From Camarhynchus parvulus (lineage: Eukaryota; Chordata; Aves; Passeriformes; Thraupidae): a DNA stretch of 64,000 bases. The position numbers and the translations under genes are program-made. Below, piece after piece: positions 53,099-64,000 of this stretch (positions are counted from its first letter, which is position 1; each line of letters begins with the position of its first letter). The DNA lies in NCBI RefSeq assembly GCF_901933205.1, contig NC_044572.1:31444001-31508000 (forward strand). Direction: 5' to 3'. The notes under the pieces are model-generated. The model was not told where the DNA came from and ran no database searches. It was given only the letters and a program-made list of their open reading frames with translations.

Positions 53099-56000
53099 GG
53101 CTTTTCTTTATTTTCCAATATAAGGAAAGAAGAAATTGTACTAAACAAACTGGTGAGACTGTTGAAATTAGAAGGAGAATTATTTTCTCATTTGTCATTT
53201 CCAGTTCAGAAAATAATCATTGTACTAAAAGCTAAAGCAATGCAAGTAATAAATAGTAATATTAATCATCTAGTAAACACCTTCTTGAATTTATTATAAA
53301 CATACTTATTGAATAAATAATAAATAATAGAAATTATACCTTTCTTTTTGATCATAATTTTATTAAAGAAATTATTGTTAAAGAGAAATAAAGGTTCAAA
53401 TCACTGATATGAAGTGAGGTTTTTGTATTGTTCTTAATAAATGCAAAAATATTGTAATAAACACATTTTCCATGGTATCTTTCACAGAGACGTTTTTCCC
53501 TGGAGCTTTGTTGCAGCTGGAATGCTACTAGGTAGGTGGAAACTTAATTTTCTTCTTATTATTTATTAGCTTACTTTTAGCTTATTATCTAATAATATCA
53601 AGGAAGTTTTTTGGATCTTGATAATGTATAAACTATGTTTTACTGTGTTGACTTAGGGAAATGGCTTTATTAGGTGGGTATATCCTCCCCACTCTGGAGC
53701 TATAAAAAAACACATTGCACTGTAGAGACTGGTGGGGTTTTTATGGGGGAATAGTGATTGTGCTGTTATCCCTAAATTCAGATTTGGGAAGGCCTCACAG
53801 ACTCATTCAGGACAGTCATCCTTTGTACAGGTGAAGGTTTCAGGCCTTGGACTTCTTGAGCTCCTCCCCTCCCTCTCATTTCCTATTCCCTGGGAAGGGA
53901 CATCAGGCTTTCAAGTGACAATCTTCATCTCCTACAAACCCAGCGAGAGCCCTGGCTCTGCGGGCTCATGGTCAGGTCCAGCGACTGCTCCCTGCCATAG
54001 GGCTGAGCCTGGGGAAAGACCTCATGTGACCCCTGAGCTAGTCCCACTACTTGCAAAGTGATGGAGTCCAAAGAAAACAGAGTCAGCAAGGACTAACCGT
54101 CGTCACTAACCTATTTCACCTCCCAGAAGGTCACAGCTCCTGTGGAATGCTTTTTGTCTGTGTTTTGTGACAAGTCTCTCGGGCTTCAACCAAACCTGGT
54201 CATCACAAGAGAGCGGCTGCCCCTCAGCTGCAGGAAAGAGTGCAGAGTGGAATAATTTTGGTGATGTGACTTCTGTGGTGACCTACCTCATCACCTCAGG
54301 TTTTGCTTGCAAACCACTATTGGCTTCTGTCTTCAAGGCCATTTGAGTACCTGGCACACCACATCTGTTTCACTACATCTAAATGGAGAGAGAAAGTGCA
54401 ATGTGTGAAAAACAGCCCTGAAACCCCACGGGAATCTCTTCTGTAGGTATGAATCTTGTCCCTGCCCTGCTCCAGTGAATGTGGGAGACCACACACCATT
54501 GCATAAAGAGGTGACGGATCTCACTGACAGCATTCTGCCACCTGGGTGTGACAGGAGTCTTGTAACGAGACACGCTGCGTGTGAGGAGTCAGCACTCTGG
54601 TGAGCAAATAGGAAAGGCAACAAATCAGCAAAATGTAGCTGATCCTGGGGAAAACAGAATTTGTCAAGTTGTTTTTTCTCTGCAAAGAAAGCCATGCTAG
54701 GTCCTTCACCCTATGCTTTAAGATCTTTTTGAGGGATCAGTCTCCAGCTGCATTTGTCCAGGACAACGTAGCTCAGAGCTCACAGATGAAGCCCTTTTGC
54801 AACACTACAGGACAAAATGTTGCAAATTACAGTGTGACTTTTGGTGAAAATGAAACAGCGGAGACTTATTGCCACAAGTGAAATGGGGAGTGATAGTGAA
54901 AAACACAATGAAAACTAAAGCAATGTTTTACTCAGGTTGTCCTATTAGCAGAACTCTGTGATAATGACCTTTGTGAAGGACTCACAGGGACTTTATGAAG
55001 CGCCTCAGTGTCACTCATTTTATATGATAATGCAGTTTATGCAAAAAAGTATCTGTATCCTATGATAATAAAAGTTGTAAAGAATAGCTGTGATACCCAT
55101 GCCAGACAGAGATCAGACAAATTGGCTTTGGAAGGAATAATCAGCATCCCTTAACTCAACATATCTTTCAGCAGTCTGAAAGAAGCATATAAACAAAACC
55201 TTAGCTTGGATATCAGTATACTGATTAACTACAGGCACTTTCATTCTCCCATTGCACTATGCTTTATGTATTCAGCCAAACATTTCTAAAAGGATTGTAA
55301 CTCCTCCTTGTCTAAATTCAAATTCCTAGAAATTCAAACTGCTAATGCAGGGTAAAATTCAATAAGCTTTGCAAACTGCTTAACGTTATACTATAAATAT
55401 TATTTAGACATATTTGTAGGCTTATGCATGATAAGTCTATGAAAACAATAGCAAAACACTTTTATTTTTATTCCTTAAAACATTTTTAATTTTCATCATG
55501 CCATTACATTATTTCAATTGAAGTGAAACATAAAGACGTTAGAAGAAAGCATAATTGGGCTTGTTTGAAATTATTTCTCTGAGACTTGAAAGAAAGAAAA
55601 GTCAAAAAATGCATTAGAAGCCAGAGTTAGAAAGAAGTCAGGGAATTTATAACCTTTCAAGATTTTTAAAATGTAAGGCATAAATAATGTTTGTTTCTCA
55701 GTAAATAGCAATCATATGCATAAAATGGGAATGAGCTGTAGAAAGAAATAAATCAGAGAAAGTCTATTCAACTGAAATCCTAGGAACTTTAATGTTGTGG
55801 AACACTGTTGGACTGCTACAGTTTTGCAAGTGCTTTATCTCAGCTGAAAGGTGAAATTAGCAGCTTTCTCAAAACCCTGGGAAGCTATTGTGTCAATGCT
55901 ACACACTGGAGACCACTGTTTGATGCCAGTGCTACTAGTTTAGATGAGCACTGCAATCAGGAGTATTAGAAGTGAGTTGCTGAATTGTGTTGCATGAAGC

Positions 56001-56368
56001 AATGGAGCTGCTTACAGACAAAAGAGCTGAATGGGGTTTTATACATGTCTAAAGGAATATAATGAAGTCAAACCTACCAAACAGGCAGCTGAATTCAGCA
56101 ATATTAAAGTAACCAACCTAGAAAAGAAGTTGGGGAGAGAGGTGAGATGAGGAGAGAACATCTGAATAAAAGAGCTAGTTAATAAAATTGATTGTAAATT
56201 CAGACATGGCTGGACCACTCCCTTAAATATTAATACTGTGAGGAACGATGTATTGAATATGTCTCTCAGAAGCTACTGCTCATAGTTTTCTGCACTTAAA
56301 GAGGTCACATAATCTGGGCAATTTAGTTTGAGGAGGACATTATCTCACTTTACTAGCAATTTACCCAA
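53099..56368. other. Unique DNA, including a GC-richer patch
   Basis: No gene recognised. The part from about 53700 to 54620 is GC-richer than its surroundings and has overlapping open frames on both strands (53732-54061 plus, 109 codons; 54333-54695 minus, 120 codons). Neither resembles a known protein and no convincing splice sites define an exon. From 54900 to 56368 the sequence is AT-rich and unremarkable. Confidence 0.5.
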
Positions 56369-56954
<586 letters not shown>

Positions 56955-58237
56955 GTTTTGTTTCTTGTTTTTCATGGATGTAGAACAAACATTCTGCGAA
57001 AAAAGCTGAAAAAATATATTTACTGGATATATTTACTCATGTATGAAAGCATAGAGGTATCGTATTCTAAACATCATTATCAGAAATTATGAGAAATAAA
57101 ACAATCTTTCTGTTATGTGATGAGGTTTATGAGAATCTCCCTAGACAATTCATTAGTTTTAAACTGACATGAAAATCAATTAATTTTAATAGGGAATAAC
57201 AGATTATGTGTTTAATAATTCATCTAATTTCATGAGGCAAAGTGAATTAGACAATGCAATGTAAATCTAATAGCAGTTGTAACCACATAATTTGACTGTT
57301 TGTCAAGAGCAAAGCATAGTGAAATGATCAAGAATTACACAGAGTGAAAAACATTAATTGTGTGTAAACTGAGTGACAGTTTCTTGTAACCCTGAAAGCC
57401 TGTGAGTTCAATGTAATTATTTCTATTAGATCTTTCCCTAAAATCATTCTGTATCATTAATTATGTATTCATATTAAGCAGGCAAATTAATAAATAACAC
57501 AAAATAACTTTTCCATGAATTTTTTCAATTCAGAAACGCTATGCAATTGATGGAGATTTTACAGACAGAAACTACATGAAAATTGTTTTATAGTCTGCAT
57601 TAATTAATCAATAATGGCCCTGAGAGCTGGCATTTCTGCCTGTTAATGACCAGCTGAAAGAGTTGAGGACCCAGCGTCGAGCAGGGGGCCCTTAACCCAT
57701 GCGGTCATTCACGCTGGAGAAATGCCCGACCCTCAGGTCACTGCTGCTGTTAATCGAAGCCATAATGATTGTTATGGTTATTTCTCCATGCACACAGAGC
57801 AGTCACGTGCTTTCTATCTGAGTGGTATTTATTTCAGGTTAAGGAGAAAAGCAAAACAGGAAAGAACAAACGTGAGGCCTTGACAAGCAAAATGGCCGCT
57901 CCGGGCAGCTGTGCACGACAGACGGAGCGTGGAGCACCAGCAGGGAGATCACGGCCATCTCAGCTGATGTGTCACAAGACACCCGATTATGTTGAAGCAC
58001 AAATATTATATAAAGGGGTTGTCCTTTCATATGTTTGAAAACATACATGTTGAAATGCATGTTGCCATGGATACGGGTCTGCCTTTAGAGCAATAGTCTC
58101 TTTCACTTGGTAGTGACACTGTGGTAACCTATAGAATCAAGGAACATCACACCTTCTTGTGTTAATATGAGAAAAAAAACAAACAAAAAAAAAACCACTT
58201 CAGAAACACTCAAAGTGCTTTTCTCTTTACAACAAAA
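56955..58237. other. Unique DNA with a regulatory-looking and CpG-enriched patch
   Basis: From 56955 to about 57590 it is AT-rich and unremarkable. From 57595 to 57660 it has several ATTA-type homeodomain cores (TTAATTAATCAATAATGG and CTGTTAATGACC). From 57670 to 57960 I count about 15 CpG dinucleotides, far more than typical here. A CAAAATGGCCGC motif overlaps an ATG at 57892. No exon could be proven. See the findings. Confidence 0.5.
58172..58195. repeat. A-rich tract
   Basis: Two A runs separated by CAAAC. Low-complexity sequence about 40 bp before a CR1 fragment; not a CR1 tail, since the CR1 lies downstream in plus orientation. Confidence 0.85.
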
Positions 58238-58365
58238 TACAAAGGAATCAAGGCCAGGTTGAATGGGCTTTGAGCAACCTGGTTGCCCTTTCCTATGGCA
58301 GGAGGGCTGGAACTAGATGATCCTTAAGGTCCCCCAACCCAAACCATTCTATGATCCTATGAATC
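58238..58365 (+). mobile_element. CR1 LINE 3' end
   Basis: A short CR1 3' terminus: AAGGCCAGGTTGAATGGGCT near 58249, TTTGAGCAACCTGGTTGCCC near 58269, GGAACTAGATGATCCTTAAG near 58309, CCCAACCCAAACCATTCTAT near 58333, ending in a degenerate repeat of the ATTCTATG type. 5'-truncated and without poly(A). It is closer to the expected terminus than most copies here, so it may be younger. Confidence 0.92.
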
Positions 58366-61336
58366 ACAACTTTGTGGGTGAGTTCTCTTGCTTATAGTCT
58401 GGAAAAAAAGTCTTGCTAGTGTAATTGAAGCCAGAAAGTGTGGTCTGTCCTATAGCACACGGGTTCCTGTTCCTCTTTTCTTTACCAACAGTTGGGGTTT
58501 GAGGCACACAGGCCAGCACAGGAGATGAAGAGGCTGACAGGGCAAGGTGTGAAAATCCACCAGCCATCTATGCCAAAGGGATAGACAATAGTGACTCTCC
58601 ATGCATTCTACCAAAAGCAAGAAAAAACCTCATCTCCCCTTTGAAGAGCAAACAGAAGTTTTGGTACATGGACCACAAAGATGGAAGAAGCAGATTCTGG
58701 AAATCACTCTGGAATTGCAGATCTGGACAGGAGAGAGCAGTATTCACTTTCTGGGCTGAAAGGACTTCCTAGCAGTCCTAGTCTCCATCTTTTGTGAATC
58801 CTCTCCTCTACACCCACTTTTGTCATCCAAGCAGCACTGTCTACTGCGTGTGAAGAAAAGAGAGACACACTGTAGTTGGCTCTTGGAGACATGCAGTCAG
58901 AAACCCTTACTTTTATACCTTGAATTAAGGTGAGGAAAAAAACCCTGAAGTTCCCAGCCTTCTGTTTATTCCTCCAGATTTGGAGAAAGGAGAGGAGCAG
59001 AAAGAAAAGAGGAGCCTCTTTGGCTGCACATGCCCCACTCTTTTTGGGGTCTCAACTCTATCAGTTGTACAGGAGGAAGCACAACAGAAAAGTCAAAATA
59101 GGAAAGAGATACATATATAGGCTGAACAAAGAAGAGAAAAACAGATATCCAAAAAGAAAACAGATCATCATCAAACCAACTAATGCATTGGTCTTCTCTT
59201 GCATACCTGCCTGTTTTCCATCCATCTGCCAAAGTGCCTAAAGGAACTGAGTGCTTCTGAACTTCTATCAAGGCTCATCACCATGTGTGTGGGGATTAGA
59301 TGTAGTTTCTTGTAAACTGCTGCTTAAAACACTGCATGTAGATGCAAAAACCTAAGGCTGGTCAGAGAGTTGTAACGAAATCTATGTTTCACCAAAACTT
59401 TCATATCTGGTTGTTAAAAAGTAGCTTGATATTCCTGGCACACCTATTGCCTCTCATATGCTTACCAACCAATTGATGGTTTTGGTTCAAGAAAGTCCCT
59501 TCACAACCATGAAGACTTTCAGATTTTTTAGGACATTCAGCATAAAAAAACCTGTTTTGGCTGATCACGTTTCTGTCAGCTTCTAGTTCTGATCCACTCC
59601 ATGCCAGGAATAAAACATACTGTTTGTTACAGAGCACAAATTTTCTATTTCTATAACTATGAATTCTGGGAGATTTCAATAAAAATTAGCATTGGCAAAA
59701 AAACCACAGGAATACATGTTATTAAAAAAGTTTCACCGTCTAATCACTCCTACTGTTTTTGAAAATAAATGCTGTTTACTGATCTGTCATTTAATGCAGT
59801 GAGCTAACCAAAAATACAGACTATGCCTAACACTGTCTCAGAAACAATTTTTCTTAGCTAACTGAATGCACCTCAGCAACTTATTTGTTAAATGCTTGGC
59901 ATTTGTGTGCTTAAAGTACGCTTTCCCACATCTGTTAGTAAAACACAAATTTGATAAAAAGAAAATTGTTAATATTTAGGCCAACAGTAATAAAAGCAGA
60001 CATAGGAAATATGAAAAATAGAAATATTTTACATTTCAAGAAGCCATAAACACAAGCACAAATATTTTCACAAAAATTTGGTAATTAGTGTTATGATTCA
60101 GTCCTTGCAGCTCTTACGCCTTTAATCATTCTAAAACCTGGCACTAGAGTACACACAGAAAATCTGAGCAAATTGTCTGAAAGTCCTTAAGGAATTTAAA
60201 ATAAATGCTTAAATGAATCTCTCACTACTGGCATGCAACAAATGCCCAGATGTATTCATAGTGATGCGCCCAATTAAGTTTAGAAGAATTGCATGAGTTC
60301 AGTTTCAGCAGATTCCTATTGATTCTCCTAGTTAATAAACAGTTAAAGGATGAAGTGAGTTTTTAAAAAATATAAGTGCTTTAAAGGTGCTAGAGAGGGA
60401 AAGCATAGTACTAAGTGGTCATGTGGCTAGTGCCATTCATCTTGGTAGTGACTATCTGTCAAAAGTGGCAAGAGCCCTGTTAACAGCTATGACCTGTGCT
60501 GTAATGAAGGGAGAGTGCACAGCAAAGTGTCCATTATCAGGCAGTTGGGAGCAGTAAATTGGTGCAGTTTGCCTCAATCTTGCAGCAAGTTGAGATGTAA
60601 GATAGGTGGGGATCAGCAAGCAGCAATTTTATCCTATGATCATTTTTGTCAGATCACATCAGAGTAGGAACTTACTCAGATTCATTATTTCAATTAAATA
60701 AGTTCCCTCATTAAGTGACCACTGCCATGAACATTTTCTGTGGTCCTGTATTTATAATTGTGCAAACACACCTGCTAATATTTGGACAGGGAGCAGTGAT
60801 GGAGAAGCAGTAAGGTAAACGACACATTAAGATGATAGTCAGGTACAATCAAACAAATCTTGTACCCTCTCAACAGGGCTAACAGCTTGCAATAAAATAG
60901 GCAACCTCTGTTACCTATACACTAACCCAGTTCTAACCACAAAAATTCATTTCAGACTCTTTGCAAAATAACAAAACACTCAAGTAAAATTCCACCTCTG
61001 TTCAATCCCATGCAAATGAATTGATGCTATTACCACTTTCCTACGGAATAAGCTCAAAACTCCAGGTGGCACCCAATGTCCGCTCTTGGGTGCATGGAGA
61101 TGAAGAATTCTGGATGAACTCTTAAACTATCAGGCAGACTTAACCTTTAGGGACCCTCCAGGAAGCTAAGCAAGCAAACAGAAGACAAATGTACTTGTCA
61201 CCACCACTCACTCACCACTTTGCAACAGCAAAAGCCTTTCAGATCAGCCCATCTTCTTTCCAGACACTGGATGTATTTCCTTAATCATGTATTGTCCCTA
61301 TTCCTACCCCATAAACTAAATGAGGAATACTGAAAC

Positions 61337-61369
61337 TTCTGTAGTTCTGTAATTCCTGTAATTCTGTAC
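61337..61369. repeat. Imperfect ~10-bp tandem repeat
   Basis: About three imperfect units of the type TTCTGTAATTCC. A short slippage product. Confidence 0.7.
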
Positions 61370-62316
61370 AGCACTTCATTTTACATTTCTGCCAAATTCT
61401 TCCCCTATTGTGTTTTCCCTGCCAGCCACACAGGTAGTTTGGATGATGGGCAGAGAGGTAAAGCTCATGTCCAAACAGCATTAAATTGCAAATGGTCACA
61501 GCTTAACCCTGTTCCCCAAAGACCCCACACCATCACCTTCCACTTGTGGGTCAGTGCTATAAAATTGAATAGCAAATGTGGGGTTTTTTCTTTCCATAGG
61601 TGTATTAAATCAACAGATGGATACCTTTTTATTTCTATATGTCAGCAGTGCAACATCCAACTGTAAAGGACTCAACTTCTGTTATATTTTAATAGAGACC
61701 AACAGCAAAAAAAAAAAAAAGCTTTTGCAACCTATAAGAAGTTGCACTTTTACCTTGCCTACCTCAGCAGGTTTTTTAATTGGATAAGGGACCAGGAAAA
61801 ATGTGCCTCAACTCTCCTTTTGTTGACAGTTTTATATTTTTCATTTCAGTGCCAGAGGAAGATTTCAGAGCTGGAAAGAAGGGGAATATTCTGGCCCTTT
61901 GAAGTCCTCACCAGCAAGTGAGCTGTAAGGACCAGCTACAAGGATGGGCAAGCTGCAGCTACCTGAGCAGGTAAATGCAGGGATGAGTTTGGGTAATGGT
62001 AACAAATAGACATGATGGCAATAGACTAAAAATGTGCTGCTGAGACAAAGTAGAGGCTGGGGTACATTGTAGAATGTGGACTTCTCCCATGAAATGTCCT
62101 TCTCAGCCCTGAAATGTCCCTCTCAGTTCTCCCCTGTACTCAGGGCACAAGTTAAAAAGACTGCTGATAGCCCTAAAACAAGTAAGGGAAATATAGTAAT
62201 GAATTCAGAAGAGGCTTAATAATATTAACAGTTCTCTGGATGTTTTGATGGATTTTAGTATACCTGTTAGGAACAGAGTCTGTTTATCCATTTTAGACCT
62301 TTACCTCAAGTTAAGG

Positions 62317-62376
62317 GAAAAAGAATATTAAAAAAAATTTAAAAAAAGAACAAAAAACCCCCAAGCAAAAAAGGAG
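62317..62376. repeat. A-rich low-complexity tract
   Basis: A-rich sequence with short T, G and C interruptions (A7 TTT A7 G AA C A6 C5). No retroposon body is recognised next to it. Confidence 0.8.
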
Positions 62377-64000
62377 GGTCAGTGACAAATTGTGCTAAAC
62401 TATTCCAGGGTACAATACAGGTTAAATCAGGTAACGACAGGATGAAAAACACAGACTGAAATGCAGATCTAATCTATCCAAAAGTAGGGTGAAAAATCAT
62501 TTCCCTTCACATATTAGCACAAGCATAACCATGCACTGAACTCATGTTGCTGCTGGGATCCCTGCCTGCAGGCGCACTGAGATTGCTTCTTCATTTCTAC
62601 TTTTCTGCAAAGCTGTCAGCATTTCTTACACAACTTCCATGTGCTAATTATCAGGGCTACCCAAGCAATAACCAGGATTTTTATGTCCTAAGTATTTGGG
62701 TTGTATAAGGCCTGCAGAAGAGGAGTTCTTGCTTGTTAACTGGGGCTGGTCTTTCTCACAGGTTGCAGTGTACTACCAGAAACATGGAGCTAGAGGCACA
62801 ATGGAGAAACACAAGTGATGAAATCACCACTGTTCATGTAGCAAGTAAAAATTCATTTTGGAGGGGCTGGAACCATCTGTTACTACCTGTATAATGGCAC
62901 TTCTTACAACTTGGCAGCTAAAAGCAGGCTGTAAAGGGGGAGTAGAAGCTGCAACTTTCTCTCTGCGTCTTTGCAGGGTGGTGGGAAGTGGAGGGAAATA
63001 AAATTGTCCACATTAGTTGATACACAGGCAAAACTGTAATTTTGGAGGGGGGGATTGTTTACCTTAAAAGCTGTGTAAATCAGCTTGGAACTGAATTAAA
63101 CAGGTGGCTGACCACCTGTACATAATGATTAACTGTGCTTACACAATAATTTATGTGAAAATACCGTCAAAGCCCGATAACATCACATCTGCTACTACTG
63201 TACTATTGTGCAGAATGTTTGTATTTATTATTTCTTTGAAAAAAGAGTTAGGTGTTGCTGACCTTTCTTCCCTGTGTTTTGCATTGAGGTAGAGTGTTTG
63301 CACCGGAAAGTTTAGTGTTCTTCCTACTGTTATAAATTTTGAAGTATCATATTTGTGCATACTTGGCAATTTGAACAAAAATTATTTGATTTTAAGTACT
63401 GAAAAGTACCTGAATTAGTCTGATAAACCATTGCATTTTTTAGCATTTTTTTTAAATTGTTATTGAACACCTTACTACTTATAAGGTATTTAAAATTGCT
63501 GCTCTGTATATATTTAGACATGCTGGAGTTTTCTTCACCTTTGAGAAAATTATAAACAACATGCTTTGGTCTTTATTAAAATTTTAATTTATGCAAGTAG
63601 AATCATATTCTTGCCGGACACTATTTTTAGCAAGGAGTACCTTCAGGTCTGGTAATTTACACTGTTAGGAGCAAAATCAGAATGTGACTGCATGGCATGT
63701 GTTCCCATTGAAGGAAGTTAATTCTGCCTGTGAAAGTACAGTGTTAACCCAACTCTGGTGAGTTTTGGCTGATGCCATCACCACACCACTCATCCATCCA
63801 ACCACTCAAGTGAAAGGCTATGAAAGAGCTCCAGAGTCCGTGCAGGTTTACAAAGGAGAAGGTGAAATTCCTATCAGTTTATTATACATAGAGCTGAAGA
63901 CAAATGATTTGGGACTTGTTTAATGAGCTTTTCATCCAGCCCTCTTTTGAAAGGGCTTCAGGTTCCCTCAAGTTCCCAGCTTATTGTCACTTCAGCCCTT

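Larger units (their letters stand above)
58366..64000. other. Unique non-coding DNA to the window end
   Basis: About 5.6 kb with no recognisable gene or interspersed repeat. It contains an imperfect ~10-bp repeat at 61337-61369 (CTGTAATTC-like), an A13-14 run at 61709-61722, an A-rich tract at 62317-62376 and an octamer word at 61010-61017. Frames such as 58930-59241 (+, 103 codons) and 59401-59679 (-, 92 codons) are not recognised. Confidence 0.55.

Noticed and set aside
52951..53299. Tyr-Ile repeat frames on both strands
   Set aside because: Translations of the (TA)n microsatellite.

Overview
This window looks like non-coding vertebrate nuclear DNA, almost certainly from a bird and probably from a passerine. 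The strongest evidence is seven 3' fragments of CR1, the dominant avian LINE. Several keep the typical 3' end, which has octamer-like repeats of the ATTCTATG type and no poly(A) tail. Four solo or partial endogenous-retrovirus LTRs resemble passerine or general avian families as I remember them; the family names were not checked. I saw no Alu, L1 or other mammalian-type SINE/LINE. The sequence is AT-rich and CpG-poor, and no prokaryotic gene organisation is visible.

I cannot support any protein-coding gene, tRNA, rRNA or CRISPR array. The longest open frames are translations of simple repeats (936-1108 and 56369-56954). The longest non-repeat frame, 147 codons on the minus strand at 6485-6928, is about what chance gives in 64 kb. 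The window is best read as a gene desert or the inside of a very large intron.

Layout, left to right: 1-935 unique DNA; 936-1108 a perfect (CCCTT)34 array; 1109-5094 unique DNA with small A/C-rich tracts; 5095-5855 a long old CR1; 6035-6400 an antisense LTR fragment; 6401-17501 unique AT-rich DNA with two octamer-bearing patches that look like conserved regulatory elements near 15.0-15.9 kb; 17502-17939 a complete solo LTR with a 4-bp target duplication; 20095-20332 and 23352-23797 CR1 ends; 24668-24885 an antisense LTR piece; 24886-39587 a long unique stretch with a perfect hairpin at 26707; 39588-39834 CR1; 43660-43760 a 21-bp minisatellite; 44530-44753 antisense CR1; 46024-46626 an antisense LTR containing a perfect hairpin and a 34-bp duplication; 46627-53029 unique DNA; 53030-53098 (TA)n; 53700-54620 a somewhat GC-richer unique patch; 56369-56954 an unbroken 586-bp homopyrimidine tract; 57590-58040 a homeodomain-site cluster next to a CpG-enriched patch with a YY1-like motif over an ATG; 58238-58365 CR1; then unique DNA to the end.

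I found no novel multi-gene system. The items most worth checking are the CpG/YY1/homeodomain patch at 57.6-58.0 kb, the two extreme simple repeats, with G-quadruplex and triplex potential, and the AT-rich candidate conserved elements.
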